NCBI RefSeq assembly: GCF_002632485.1
Contig: NZ_NIBU01000013.1
Location: 28,501 to 92,500, forward strand
Length of the DNA: 64,000 bases
Origin: Xenorhabdus innexi
GTDB taxonomy: Bacteria; Pseudomonadota; Gammaproteobacteria; Enterobacterales; Enterobacteriaceae
Direction: 5' to 3'
The notes under the pieces are model-generated. The model saw nothing but the letters and a program-made list of their open reading frames with translations. It did no database searches and had not been told where the DNA came from. The position numbers and the translations under genes are program-made. This document shows, one piece after another, positions 42,901-52,396 of the stretch. Within the stretch, counting starts at the first letter, position 1. The number at the start of each line of letters is the position of its first letter.

Positions 42901-45900
42901 TTAGCCAATCGTCATTAAACTGGCATTCCCCCCTGCCGCCGCAGTATTAATACTCAATGAACGCTCATGCAGCAGGCGTTCCAGTAACAGATTAGTATCA
43001 CCCCGGGCAAATCCCTGTACGGAAACAATCGGCCCTTTACGTTGCGCAACGGTTTCACAGACCTGCCGTAACTGATCACAATCACCGTGATAAATCACTG
43101 CTTCCATCTGCGTGTCGTCGCTCTGCCAGTCATTCACTAAAGAAATGGAATGGCGGACTTCGCCCGGTAATTGTTTCAGCAACTGTTGATGCAGATCGTC
43201 TTTTTGCCAGACGGCCTGACAGCCGACTGAAAGCACCGCCGCTAATTGAATCAGCGTATCCTGTTCATTATCCGCAAGGCACAGAACCTGACCACGCGGC
43301 AGCAGGGTATAAGTATTGCGTTCGCCCGTTGGCCCCGGCAGTAAACGCATTGTGCCGCCCTGAGCCAGTAAACCGTATTCCTGAATTATCCTGTTCAGCT
43401 CTGAGTGGTTATTTGACTCAGCCCATTCAGCCAGTTTGTTGAAAGGTGAGTGCAGGATAGTGCGGGTTGTGGCATCCAGCGGATATTCTTCATCCTGACG
43501 TGCCAATGTCTGAGTTGCGGCATTAACCGGGCGCTGGGATAACAGACGGTAAAGATAGAGCGGCCCACCGGCTTTTGGCCCCGTGCCTGATAATCCTTCA
43601 CCACCAAATGGCTGCACACCAACAACGGCACCGACCATATTACGGTTGACGTATAAATTACCGACTTTGGCTTTACCGGTGACATGAGCAATAGTTTCAT
43701 CAATGCGCGTGTGAACGCCCAATGTTAAGCCATAGCCGGAAGCGTTAATCTGATCCAGCAGTTGATCCAGTTCATCCCGTTTGAAACGGACAACATGCAG
43801 AACCGGGCCGAAAATCTCTTTTTTCAGCTCATCAAAACTGTCCAGCTCAATAAGCGTTGGTTTGACGAACATTCCCTGAGGCCATTCCTGACTGTCTGCG
43901 GCATTTTCATGTGTCGCCTGATAAACTGTTCTGCCTTTGGTTCGCATCGTCTGAATATGACGCTCGATATTGGCTTTCGCTTCGGCATCAATCACCGGGC
44001 CGATATCGGTGAACAGGTGTTCTGGATTCCCCATCCGGCACTCAGCCATCGCGCCTTTCAGCATGGTAAGTGTTCTGTCTGCGACATCATCCTGTATACA
44101 CAGAATGCGCAGGGCAGAACAGCGTTGGCCTGCACTGTCAAAAGCAGAAGCAACTACATCGGTGACAACCTGCTCAGTCAGCGCAGAAGAATCGACAATC
44201 ATCGCATTCATTCCGCCGGTTTCTGCGATCAATGGCGTAGGACGACCTTGTGCGTCAAGGCGTCCGGCGATATTACGCTGCAAGAGGCTGGCGACTTCGG
44301 TAGAACCGGTAAACATCACACCGCGTACACGTTCATCACCGACTAACATTGAGCCGACGGTTTCCCCCTGTCCCGGCAGTAATTGCAGTACATCGCGTGG
44401 AATACCCGCCTGATGCAGCATTTTAACAGCGACTGCTGCAATCAATGGTGTCTGTTCCGCCGGTTTCGCCAGTACGCTGTTACCGGCCGCCAGTGCAGCA
44501 GCAATCTGACCGGTGAAAATCGCCAGAGGGAAGTTCCATGGGCTGATACAGACTACAGGCCCAAGCGGGCGATGGGTATCATTGGCGAAATCCTGACGAA
44601 CCTGATCGGCGTAGTAATAGAGGAAATCTACGGCTTCACGGACTTCAGCAATGGCATTGTTGAATGTTTTACCCGCCTCACGCACCAGAATACCAAGCAG
44701 GGATTGCAGATTATCTTCCATCAATTCCGCCGCGCGGACTAAGATCGCAGCCCGCTCTGACGGTGGCGTAGCAAACCAGATGGTTTCGGCATTGGTTGCG
44801 ACTTCCAGCGCATGGCTGACTTCCTGTTCTGTAGTCTCACGAACATAACCGACGATATCAGAAGATTTAGCCGGATTATTGACCGAGCTGGCAACCGGTA
44901 ATTCCTCAGAATGGGTATAATCGCCGCCTAATAGCGGTTCGCTGTTCCATATTTCCATTGAAGAACTTAACAGAGCGCTGGAAAGAGAAGCCAGACGATG
45001 TTCACTGGAAAGGTCTAATCCAGATGAATTGACACGGTTTTTACCGTACAAATCAACGGGCAACGGAATTTTCGGATGCGGCAGGCCTATTTGCCCTTCG
45101 GATTGAGCCAATTCCTGAATCACTTTCACCGGATCAGCAACCAGTTCATCAATCGGCAGAGTGGTATCAGCGATACGGTTAACGAATGAAGTATTTGCTC
45201 CGTTTTCTAACAAACGGCGTACCAGATAGGCCAATAAAGTTTCATGAGTACCGACCGGTGCATAGATTCGGCATGGGCGGTTCAGTTTACCATCGGCAAT
45301 TTTACCCACCACTTGTTCATAAAGCGGCTCACCCATTCCGTGCAGACACTGGAACTCATACTGCCCTGGGTAGTAATTCTGGCCGGCAATGTGATAAATG
45401 GCAGACAGAGTATGGGCATTATGCGTCGCAAACTGTGGGTAAATAAGATTAGGAACGGACAGTAATTTGCGGGCGCAGGCAAGGTAAGAAACATCGGTAT
45501 ACACTTTGCGGGTATAAACCGGATAGCCTTCCAGACCATCAATCTGGGCGCGCTTGATTTCGCTGTCCCAATAAGCACCTTTTACCAGACGTATCATCAG
45601 TCTGTGGCGGCTACGCTGTGCTAAATCGATAATACTGTCAATGACGAAAGGACAGCGTTTCTGATAGGCCTGAATAACAAAACCGATCCCATTCCAGCCT
45701 TCCAGTTGCGGTTCAAAGCAGAGTTTTTCCAGCAAATCGAGGGAAATTTCCAGCCTGTCGGCTTCTTCAGCATCAATATTGATACCGATATCATACTGGC
45801 GAGCCTGTAAAGTCAGGGCAAGCAGGCGAGGGTAGAGTTCATTCATCACTCGCTCATACTGGGCGCGGCTATAGCGGGGATGCAGGGCTGAAAGTTTGAT

Positions 45901-46881
45901 AGAGATCCCCGGCCCTTCATAAATGCCCCGACCGTTCGATGCTTTACCAATGGCATGAATGGCCTGCTGATAAGAGACCATATAAGCCTGTGCATCTTCT
46001 TCAGTCAGTGCCGCTTCACCGAGCATATCATAAGAGTAACGGAAGCCTTTTTCTTCCAGTTTACGAGCGTTGGCAAGGGCTTGAGCAATGGTTTCGCCAG
46101 TGACGAATTGCTCTCCCATCAGACGCATTGCCATATCTACGCCTTTGCGTACCAATGGCTCCCCGCTTTTGCCGATGATACGGGTCAGTGAGTTCGATAA
46201 TTTGGCTTCGTTATGGGTCGAGACTAATTTACCGGTAAACAGCAATCCCCATGTTGCGGCATTAACGAACATAGACGGGCTTTGGCCCAGATGAGAATGC
46301 CAGTTGCCGTTACTGATTTTGTCGCGGATCAGCGCATCGCGGGTCGCTTTATCGGGAATGCGCAACAGGGCTTCGGCAAGGCACATCAGTGCGACACCTT
46401 CCTGTGAGGAGAGTGAAAACTCCTGTAGCAGCCCCTGAACCAGACCGGATCTTCCAATCCCCTGTTTTTGCTGACGTAGTTTTTCTGCGATGGAATAAGC
46501 GAGTTTATGCGTTGCTCTGGATTGTTCTTCTGGTAGTTGAGCTTGTTGCAGTAACATCGGAACAGCCTGTGTTTCAGGCAGGCGGTACGCTGCAGTAATT
46601 GCAGAACGTTTCACCGATTGGGGTAAAATATGCTCGGCAAAGTCCAGAAATGGCTGATAACGGGCTTCAATCGGTGATTCTTCTTCGGAAATCTTTTCTT
46701 CTTTGTTATCCTGAGACGCTGATATTTCCGGGATCTTTTCCTCATTTTCCAGACGTTCGAGATAATTAAAAATGGCTTGCTTAACCAGCCAGTGTGGTGT
46801 GCGTTCAATTCGTTGTGCAGCAGCTTTGATGCGATTACGCGTTGCTTCATCAAGCTTCACGCCCATTGTGGTACTACCCAT
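42901..46881 (-). CDS. putA: Trifunctional proline utilisation protein PutA
   Basis: A 1326-residue protein (E. coli 1320) that oxidises proline to glutamate and represses put genes. I chose ATG 46881 (MGSTTMGVKLDEATRNRI); GGAG lies 5-8 bases upstream and a GTG two codons earlier is less likely. Domains: ribbon-helix-helix DNA-binding (1-48), proline dehydrogenase (~255-610; IKLSALHPRYSRAQYERV, VKGAYWDSEIKRAQ), P5C dehydrogenase (~650-1120; SPWNFPLAIFTGQIAAAL, catalytic Cys in FDSAGQRCSALR), C-terminal domain. It is divergent from putP with candidate operator boxes between them. No defects seen. Confidence 0.98.
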   Translation of the reverse strand: MGSTTMGVKLDEATRNRIKAAAQRIERTPHWLVKQAIFNYLERLENEEKIPEISASQDNKEEKISEEESPIEARYQPFLDFAEHILPQSVKRSAITAAYRLPETQAVPMLLQQAQLPEEQSRATHKLAYSIAEKLRQQKQGIGRSGLVQGLLQEFSLSSQEGVALMCLAEALLRIPDKATRDALIRDKISNGNWHSHLGQSPSMFVNAATWGLLFTGKLVSTHNEAKLSNSLTRIIGKSGEPLVRKGVDMAMRLMGEQFVTGETIAQALANARKLEEKGFRYSYDMLGEAALTEEDAQAYMVSYQQAIHAIGKASNGRGIYEGPGISIKLSALHPRYSRAQYERVMNELYPRLLALTLQARQYDIGINIDAEEADRLEISLDLLEKLCFEPQLEGWNGIGFVIQAYQKRCPFVIDSIIDLAQRSRHRLMIRLVKGAYWDSEIKRAQIDGLEGYPVYTRKVYTDVSYLACARKLLSVPNLIYPQFATHNAHTLSAIYHIAGQNYYPGQYEFQCLHGMGEPLYEQVVGKIADGKLNRPCRIYAPVGTHETLLAYLVRRLLENGANTSFVNRIADTTLPIDELVADPVKVIQELAQSEGQIGLPHPKIPLPVDLYGKNRVNSSGLDLSSEHRLASLSSALLSSSMEIWNSEPLLGGDYTHSEELPVASSVNNPAKSSDIVGYVRETTEQEVSHALEVATNAETIWFATPPSERAAILVRAAELMEDNLQSLLGILVREAGKTFNNAIAEVREAVDFLYYYADQVRQDFANDTHRPLGPVVCISPWNFPLAIFTGQIAAALAAGNSVLAKPAEQTPLIAAVAVKMLHQAGIPRDVLQLLPGQGETVGSMLVGDERVRGVMFTGSTEVASLLQRNIAGRLDAQGRPTPLIAETGGMNAMIVDSSALTEQVVTDVVASAFDSAGQRCSALRILCIQDDVADRTLTMLKGAMAECRMGNPEHLFTDIGPVIDAEAKANIERHIQTMRTKGRTVYQATHENAADSQEWPQGMFVKPTLIELDSFDELKKEIFGPVLHVVRFKRDELDQLLDQINASGYGLTLGVHTRIDETIAHVTGKAKVGNLYVNRNMVGAVVGVQPFGGEGLSGTGPKAGGPLYLYRLLSQRPVNAATQTLARQDEEYPLDATTRTILHSPFNKLAEWAESNNHSELNRIIQEYGLLAQGGTMRLLPGPTGERNTYTLLPRGQVLCLADNEQDTLIQLAAVLSVGCQAVWQKDDLHQQLLKQLPGEVRHSISLVNDWQSDDTQMEAVIYHGDCDQLRQVCETVAQRKGPIVSVQGFARGDTNLLLERLLHERSLSINTAAAGGNASLMTIG

Positions 46882-46933
46882 TCTCACTCCTTAAATAGGA
46901 AGGCTAATCAAGTTACGGGATAATATCTTTCAT

Positions 46934-46951
46934 GTTGCAACTTTGTGCAAC
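46934..46951. promoter_or_regulatory. Candidate PutA operator boxes
   Basis: GTTGCAAC (46934-46941, self-complementary) and TGCAAC (46946-46951, a reverse GTTGCA), 12 bases apart and about 55 bases from the putA start. E. coli PutA binds GTTGCA motifs in the put control region; function here is inferred. Confidence 0.5.
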
Positions 46952-47279
46952 TTTGTTAAAAGCCATTATTCAGAATTTGTGAAATTAATCTGATTTTGAA
47001 CATATAATTTACGGCTTTATGACTATTAAACTATTATCTATTTGATAGGTAAGTATTATTTTTATTTTCCTAAATAAGGCCTTTTATGAAAGGTACAACT
47101 TCAGGAGTGATAAATGTGACTTGGCGAGCGTTTCTTGTAAAAAATGCCGTTAATCAGTTGTTAAAAATGTTTTAGCTAATTTAGGATAGAAAGTGATTTT
47201 TAAATAATTACAAATATAAATTATACATATTGGAACAACGCCACCTTCAGGTGAAATAATCTTCAGGTACAACTCTGGC

Positions 47280-47346
47280 ATACCCGGTAAATTTCGAGTT
47301 GCATACAGCCAGCAGCAAAAAGGCAATCTGAAAGAAAGAAGGGTAA
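47280..47346. repeat. Miniature ATACCC palindromic repeat
   Basis: Begins ATACCCGG and ends with AAGGGTAA, with the block TTTCGAGTTGCATACAGCC inside, the reverse orientation of the GATGCAACTCGAAAT block at 41215. About 67 bp. Confidence 0.6.
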
Positions 47347-47504
47347 CACCTGACAACAGAACATTTTGTCCTGAGAGAGATATTGCGCTGAAAAAAGCGA
47401 AAATTTTTAGTACAGATCACATTACTGATGCAAATCAAACCACCTGAATAAACAAGATTTGCAAAAAATACTTATGCAAAAAAACACTATGGAGAAGAAC
47501 CTGC

Positions 47505-48989
47505 ATGACAGTAAATTCACCAATGCTAATTACCTTCATTGTCTATATAGCCGGGATGCTGCTGATAGGCTTCATGGCTTACCGCGCCACTAAGAATTTT
47601 GATGACTATATTCTGGGTGGCCGACGATTGGGCAGTGTGGTAACAGCACTATCTGCCGGCGCTTCTGATATGAGTGGCTGGTTATTAATGGGGCTGCCGG
47701 GTGCTATTTTTCTGGCAGGCATGTCCAAAGCCTGGATTGCGTTAGGCTGCCTGATGGGGGCATATCTGAACTGGAAATGGATTGCAGGGAGATTACGAGT
47801 CCATACTGAAGCCAATAATAACGCATTAACATTGCCTGACTATTTTACCCATCGTTTTGAAGATAAAAGCAAACTACTGCGTATTATTTCCGCATTAGTT
47901 ATCCTGACTTTCTTCACAATTTATTGTGCATCTGCGGTTGTTGCCGGTGGATTATTGTTCGAAAACACATTCGGTATCAGCTATGAAAAAGCCATTTGGC
48001 TGGGTGCGTTGGCAACTATTGCGTATACCTTCCTCGGTGGTTTTCTGGCGGTAAGCTGGACAGATACCGTTCAGGCAACCTTAATGATTTTTGCTTTAAT
48101 TCTGGTTCCTGTTCTGATCCTTTTAAAAGTAGGTGGATTTGAATCAGCCATTGATATTATCAAAGCTAAAGATCCCGCATATCTGGATATGTTTAAGGGA
48201 GTACAGACGATAACGATCATTTCCCTGCTTGGCTGGGGGTTCGGTTATTTTGGTCAGCCCCATATTTTGGCCCGCTTTATGGCAGCAGATTCTCACCAGA
48301 CTATTCATAAAGCCCGCCGTATCAGCATGACATGGATGTTTTTATGTCTTGCAGGAACTGTCGCTGTCGGCTTCTTTGGTATCGCCTATTTTGACCAGAA
48401 TCCGGCACAGGCCGGGCATGTTATGCAGAATAGTGAGCGTATCTTCATGGAACTGGGCGTCATTTTATTCAATCCATGGATTACGGGCATACTGTTATCA
48501 GCCGTTTTAGCGGCAATTATGAGTACCCTGAGCTGCCAGTTGTTGGTTTGCTCCAGTGCATTGACAGAAGATCTGTATAAAGCATTTGTCCGTACCAAAG
48601 CAAGCCAGAAAGAGTTGGTGTGGATTGGGCGCTTAATGGTTCTGGTTGTGGCAGCGATCGCGATAGCTATTGCAACCAATCCGAATAATAAGGTACTGGC
48701 GCTTGTCAGTAATGCCTGGGCTGGTTTTGGTGCGGCATTTGGCCCAGTGGTACTGATCTCAGTACTCTGGAAACGAATGACACGTAATGGCGCACTAGCG
48801 GGTATGCTGGTTGGAGCAATTACAGTATTGGTGTGGATGGAGTATCAGTGGTTTGGTCTGTATGAAATTATCCCCGGCTTTATTCTGGCCTCACTTGCCA
48901 TTGTAGTTGTAAGCCTGTTGGGTAAAGTACCAAATAAAGCGATTCAACAACGTTTTATGGAAGCAGAAGCGCAATATAAAACCAAATAA
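47505..48989 (+). CDS. putP: Sodium/proline symporter PutP
   Basis: A 494-residue inner-membrane SSS-family transporter with 13 predicted membrane segments that imports proline with Na+, feeding PutA. Typical motifs: YIAGMLLIGFMAYRAT in TM1, LGGRRLGSVVTALSAGASDMSGWL (Na+ and proline site region around residues 37-60) and GYFGQPHILARFMA near residue 250. The length matches the E. coli protein (502). GGAG lies 10 bases before the ATG. Terminator at 48999. Confidence 0.97.
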   Translation: MTVNSPMLITFIVYIAGMLLIGFMAYRATKNFDDYILGGRRLGSVVTALSAGASDMSGWLLMGLPGAIFLAGMSKAWIALGCLMGAYLNWKWIAGRLRVHTEANNNALTLPDYFTHRFEDKSKLLRIISALVILTFFTIYCASAVVAGGLLFENTFGISYEKAIWLGALATIAYTFLGGFLAVSWTDTVQATLMIFALILVPVLILLKVGGFESAIDIIKAKDPAYLDMFKGVQTITIISLLGWGFGYFGQPHILARFMAADSHQTIHKARRISMTWMFLCLAGTVAVGFFGIAYFDQNPAQAGHVMQNSERIFMELGVILFNPWITGILLSAVLAAIMSTLSCQLLVCSSALTEDLYKAFVRTKASQKELVWIGRLMVLVVAAIAIAIATNPNNKVLALVSNAWAGFGAAFGPVVLISVLWKRMTRNGALAGMLVGAITVLVWMEYQWFGLYEIIPGFILASLAIVVVSLLGKVPNKAIQQRFMEAEAQYKTK

Positions 48990-48998
48990 ATATATTCA

Positions 48999-49027
48999 GA
49001 GCCTCTGATATTCCAGAGGCTCATTTA
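48999..49027 (+). terminator. Terminator of putP
   Basis: Stem GAGCCTCTG / CAGAGGCTC with a 6-base loop, then ATTTAAT, 10 bases past the stop. Confidence 0.7.
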
Positions 49028-49080
49028 ATAAAGGTGGCTTCAAATATATTTAACCGAGAGCCATCTTTTTCGATATTTAA

Positions 49081-49389
49081 TTAAGATTCTGATGCCGCTG
49101 CAATGATAGATGCAGGATAAAGATATGCAGACCATTCATTATATTGGCAAACAAATATCGAAGGATGTTTCACTGAAAGCGGAGACGCTAACTTAAAAAC
49201 CCTGTCTCTTATTTCGGCTGCTGAATGTAATGATGAACCAACATAAGTTGCGGCAGGCAAAGCCATTACATCACCATTGGCATATCTTACCTTTCTATGA
49301 AAATCAATTACTTTCATTGATTGATCAAGTGCATTAATTTCTCTTGAGCCTGCACCATAAATTTCAACACGGATCAGATAATTAGCCAT
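49081..49389 (-). CDS. Small conserved protein, possibly GhoS/Cas2-like ferredoxin fold
   Basis: A 102-residue protein I do not firmly recognise. The beginning (ANYLIRVEIYGAGSREINALDQSMKVIDF) and the blocks ALPAATYVGSS and RDRVFKLASPLS are reminiscent of the DUF2622 group that includes the GhoS antitoxin RNase, a Cas2-like ferredoxin fold. No ghoT-like toxin is adjacent. Start ATG 49389 with AGAGAGGTTATCT upstream giving a fair RBS. Convergent to putP. Family link is tentative. Confidence 0.6.
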   Translation of the reverse strand: MANYLIRVEIYGAGSREINALDQSMKVIDFHRKVRYANGDVMALPAATYVGSSLHSAAEIRDRVFKLASPLSVKHPSIFVCQYNEWSAYLYPASIIAAASES

Positions 49390-49654
49390 AGATAACCTCT
49401 CTTTTATTTAAGATTTTAATAAAAATAACTCATCTGTTTTCATCTACAGAATGCGATAACTTATATCCAATCTCTTTCCGAGGTTGGTATGCCGGAGAAT
49501 TTAACAGGTAATAATGATGTTGTGCCATATCATTAAATCACAGTTATTTGATGATATAGTTTTAGAGAGCGGGAATATAATATTTATTATCAGAACACTG
49601 ATTTAATAGCCCCCATATTATGCGGAGCTTTAATATTTATTCACACCTGGTTAT

Positions 49655-49990
49655 CTATTTATGGAATTTTTCATTCAGACGTTGCTCAAGAGCGCGTATG
49701 GCAAATTCACGTAGTTTCTCTACACCAATAAAACCTACGGCGCCACCAAGGGCGGGTGATACGCTGACGGGAATACCAATCAGCTCCAACCCACTTGAAA
49801 ACCCCCATGAAAGTGCTCCACAGAGAAGAGGTTCAGCCCATTGATTTTTCCGTTCCACCCCATCGTAAATCAGGCGTCCATAACAGATCATGATAGCCAG
49901 TAATGCGCCGGATATTTGTGGCCAGACATTTCTCAGGGCGTACATAAGTTCAACCCATAATTCAGGATATTCTTGCATGATTAGTTCCAT
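49655..49990 (-). CDS. Orphan phage holin (lambda/HP1-like class)
   Basis: A 111-residue membrane protein. Three hydrophobic segments are seen (about 24-42, 52-70 and 76-92) and the GAVGFIGVEKLREFAIRALEQR block matches the end of class II phage holins, with a charged C-terminus. Holins open the inner membrane for endolysin or toxin release. There is no endolysin or spanin next to it, so it is an orphan. Start ATG 49990 with GGAAA five bases upstream; a second ATG is four codons later (49978). Confidence 0.75.
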   Translation of the reverse strand: MELIMQEYPELWVELMYALRNVWPQISGALLAIMICYGRLIYDGVERKNQWAEPLLCGALSWGFSSGLELIGIPVSVSPALGGAVGFIGVEKLREFAIRALEQRLNEKFHK

Positions 49991-50164
49991 AATTTATTTC
50001 CGATCGTTCAATCACAATGCCTGAATTAAAATTGACTGGGCAGAGATTGGATTCCGGTACTCAGTGACAGGTTATATATTTCCATAATAGCGTCAGTACC
50101 GAATATCCACATTGTTATGAATTTGTGCCATGTATAATACGAAATTCATAGCTGAGGTTATTGC

Positions 50165-50473
50165 ATGATTTTTTCAACGGCTTTAGGCATACCTTGCCCC
50201 ATCAGCTAGCGGGGGGATGCTGATTTAGCTCTTCTTTCAGCTCAGGTTGCGGCGGTTAAAGCAGGTCTGGGATTGGCAATCCTGCCTCATTTTATTACTG
50301 ATAAATCTGATCTTATTTGTCTTTCTTCTCAGTTAGAATTAGAGCTACCTATTTGGCTTGTTATTCAGGCCGATTTAGCACATTCTCCTAAAATAAGAAA
50401 GGTAGCAGACTTTCTTACAGATATTGTCTCCCAAAAATTGCAGCAACTTTCCGGGCAGATGATAAAACCTTAA
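50165..50473 (+). pseudogene. LysR-family regulator remnant (C-terminal part)
   Basis: From 50165 the frame reads MIFSTALGIPCPIS, stop (TAG 50207), then RGDADLALLSAQVAAVKAGLGLAILPHFI and on to the stop at 50473. This is the C-terminal half of a LysR effector-binding domain with an internal nonsense codon. The N-terminal helix-turn-helix part is absent upstream. Non-functional. Confidence 0.75.
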
Positions 50474-50662
50474 GTTATAAAAAATAGTAATAACATTAAG
50501 TGTTCATTAAGAAAAATAGGAAGTAAGACTGTCTTATATAAAATATATCAACGTTGTTTATGGTGTGTTTATGTTGGCCAATTTATAGTTTTTTTGAATT
50601 GCTATGTGCAGTAACCGTTAGCATACATTTACACTCGGCAATATAAAAACTGGAGTTAAAAG

Positions 50663-50782
50663 ATGGAAAAAAATGCTATCGAATTAAACGAATGGTTTGA
50701 AGAAGAAACTTTTGAAGAAGCCGTTGAAATAATGCAGGAAAAAGCTGTTGTTCCAGTTGGAACTGCAATGTGGCCTGTTTAG
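50663..50782 (+). CDS. Candidate ribosomal peptide precursor, 39 residues
   Basis: ATG 50663 has a clean RBS (TGGAG, 7 bases upstream). The first 27 residues form an acidic, probably helical leader (ten Glu, motif NEWFEEETFEEAVEIMQ); the last ~13 are hydrophobic and uncharged after one lysine: KAVVPVGTAMWPV. A short Glu-rich leader followed by a compact hydrophobic core is the look of a RiPP precursor. A strong hairpin follows it and then the M29-like gene on the same strand, a common way of making more precursor than enzyme. I know no named family for it; function is inference. Confidence 0.6.
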   Translation: MEKNAIELNEWFEEETFEEAVEIMQEKAVVPVGTAMWPV

Positions 50783-50810
50783 ATTTATATAAATTAGAAT
50801 TCTGACAACT

Positions 50811-50833
50811 TAACGGGGGAATTCCCCCCGTTA
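50811..50833 (+). terminator. Strong hairpin between precursor and M29-like gene (attenuator?)
   Basis: TAACGGGGG, AATT, CCCCCCGTTA: a 9-bp GC-rich stem with one bulged C, 28 bases past the precursor stop and 8 bases before the next ATG, no U-run. Could be a partial terminator, an mRNA 3' stabiliser, or could mask the RBS of the next gene. Confidence 0.6.
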
Positions 50834-50841
50834 ATTATTGG

Positions 50842-51840
50842 ATGGCTATTATGTTAACTTTTAATAAAAGAAGAAAAAATATAGAGAATATGCTTAACTG
50901 CCTGTTACATCACCCAGCTATTAAAGAAAAAAGTCATAAAAATGTGATTAATATACTTATCGGATGGGATAAAGAACATAAAGATCTTGTTGAAAATATT
51001 ATAAACGTCTCTTCAGAATTTCCTTTTTTGAATATATCCTCATTATCACTTGACATAACACCTTCTGATAAATTAATCAAAGAAATTGAACTCTGCGATT
51101 TATATGTATTCTTTTATCTTTCTTCAACAGTAAAACCCTTTAAATCATCTGGGCCTGAATTTTTATCAGCAATAAGAAAAGTTATGCGGGAAAACTGGCG
51201 GAAGTCTGTTTTATTTAAAGATTATGGTATGCATTTTTATGAAGCATTCTCAGAAGAATTAGATTTAATTAAAAGTAGAAACAACACATTAATTCATCTG
51301 GCTAATAATAGCCAAAAAGTAACCTATCAGCAGAGCGATAAGCTGGCGCTTACTGCTACTCTTGGCAAAAACCAATCATGGACATCAATTGATGGTATTG
51401 GCAATTATGATCTGACACCGGGTGAAATTGCTACAAAATTGCATAAATTGGAAGGTTCTATCAGCTTTAGTGGTGCGTTCCTCAGTACAATACCCTTTGC
51501 AATTAAGTATGGTGTTGTCAGGGATTTCTTCAACCTAAAAATTAAAAATAGCAAAATTGTCGATTTTTCCTGTCACAGCGCGGAATTTTCAAAAGATTTT
51601 GATAAATATCTATCCACTAATCCAAGTAACAGCACTATTGAAGAGTTTGGTATCGGCACTAATTGTGGTGTAAAGGGGCTGTATGGCTTAAATGCAGGGT
51701 TTGAAGAAAGGCACCCCGGATTACATCTTGGATTAGGTGGTGGAGAATTAGGTAGCCATCACTTAGACTTAATTTTTCAGGGTGGAAAGCTATTTTTCGA
51801 CAATACTGTTGTTGTTGATAATAACAAATTCACTATTTAA
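50842..51840 (+). CDS. M29 aminopeptidase-like protein next to a precursor peptide
   Basis: A 332-residue protein whose C-terminal half has the layout of the M29 (aminopeptidase T / AmpS) fold: LEGSISF with Glu204, EEFGIGTN with Glu268, GLHLGLG with His295, and SHHLDLIF with His306/His307 and Asp309, positions that serve as the metal ligands in M29 enzymes. The N-terminal ~170 residues do not resemble the usual M29 domain. NicX-type dioxygenases share the fold, so peptidase activity is not certain. ATG 50842 (a second at 50851) has only a weak RBS, next to the hairpin. Position suggests action on the 39-residue peptide. Confidence 0.7.
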   Translation: MAIMLTFNKRRKNIENMLNCLLHHPAIKEKSHKNVINILIGWDKEHKDLVENIINVSSEFPFLNISSLSLDITPSDKLIKEIELCDLYVFFYLSSTVKPFKSSGPEFLSAIRKVMRENWRKSVLFKDYGMHFYEAFSEELDLIKSRNNTLIHLANNSQKVTYQQSDKLALTATLGKNQSWTSIDGIGNYDLTPGEIATKLHKLEGSISFSGAFLSTIPFAIKYGVVRDFFNLKIKNSKIVDFSCHSAEFSKDFDKYLSTNPSNSTIEEFGIGTNCGVKGLYGLNAGFEERHPGLHLGLGGGELGSHHLDLIFQGGKLFFDNTVVVDNNKFTI

Positions 51841-52396
51841 TTCAGGGTGTTATTTATATCTTATAGAATGAAAAGTAAGTGTTGAAATTAATGCTTATCC
51901 ACATGATCCATGATTCGAAAAAATCTCGTTCGTCTTGCTGCGCCAGAAAATATATGTATGCCGCAGAAATTTTTAAGGCAAAGAGTGTAATATCTTGCAT
52001 TGAAGATGTTACATTTATTTATAGTTACTCCTCCATTATCTTATAAGTTGATTGCACTCCCCTATTAATGTTATCAATATTTAATATTGTTATTTCTCTT
52101 TATTTTCCTGAATAAATATAATTTTCACTATTTTTGGTGAGAAAGAAATTTTTTTATTCGGGTGAAGTTTTAAGGAGAAATTACACTTAAATAATATTGT
52201 TTTATTATAGTCACTTACTGAAAATATTTCATCCATTTTTTGGTAACTATTCCTATTGCAAAATTAAATTATTTAACATAGATTGCTACCAATAATAATA
52301 TTGGTGGTGTTTTAATATGCAGTAGTTTAATTAATAAAATCATCATTTTCATGATATTGTTGATATGAAGGACTGAAAGCCATAAAAGAGATTAAA
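51841..52396. other. AT-rich intergenic stretch before the fusion gene
   Basis: 556 bases, over 70% A+T, no convincing gene. A possible 51-codon frame (51891-52046) has no good RBS. Probably carries the promoter of the downstream fusion gene, which would then be a separate transcription unit. Confidence 0.5.

Larger units (their letters stand above)
46882..47504. promoter_or_regulatory. putA-putP divergent control region
   Basis: A 620-base non-coding interval between divergent genes. It holds candidate PutA boxes near putA and a palindromic repeat at 47280-47346; the rest is AT-rich. Promoters of both genes must lie here but I cannot name -35/-10 boxes with confidence. Confidence 0.6.

Noticed and set aside
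51891..52046. A 51-codon plus-strand ORF with CC and several Cys/Tyr between the M29-like and fusion genes
   Set aside because: No convincing RBS, unusual composition and AT-rich surroundings; most likely chance, though a second peptide cannot be excluded.
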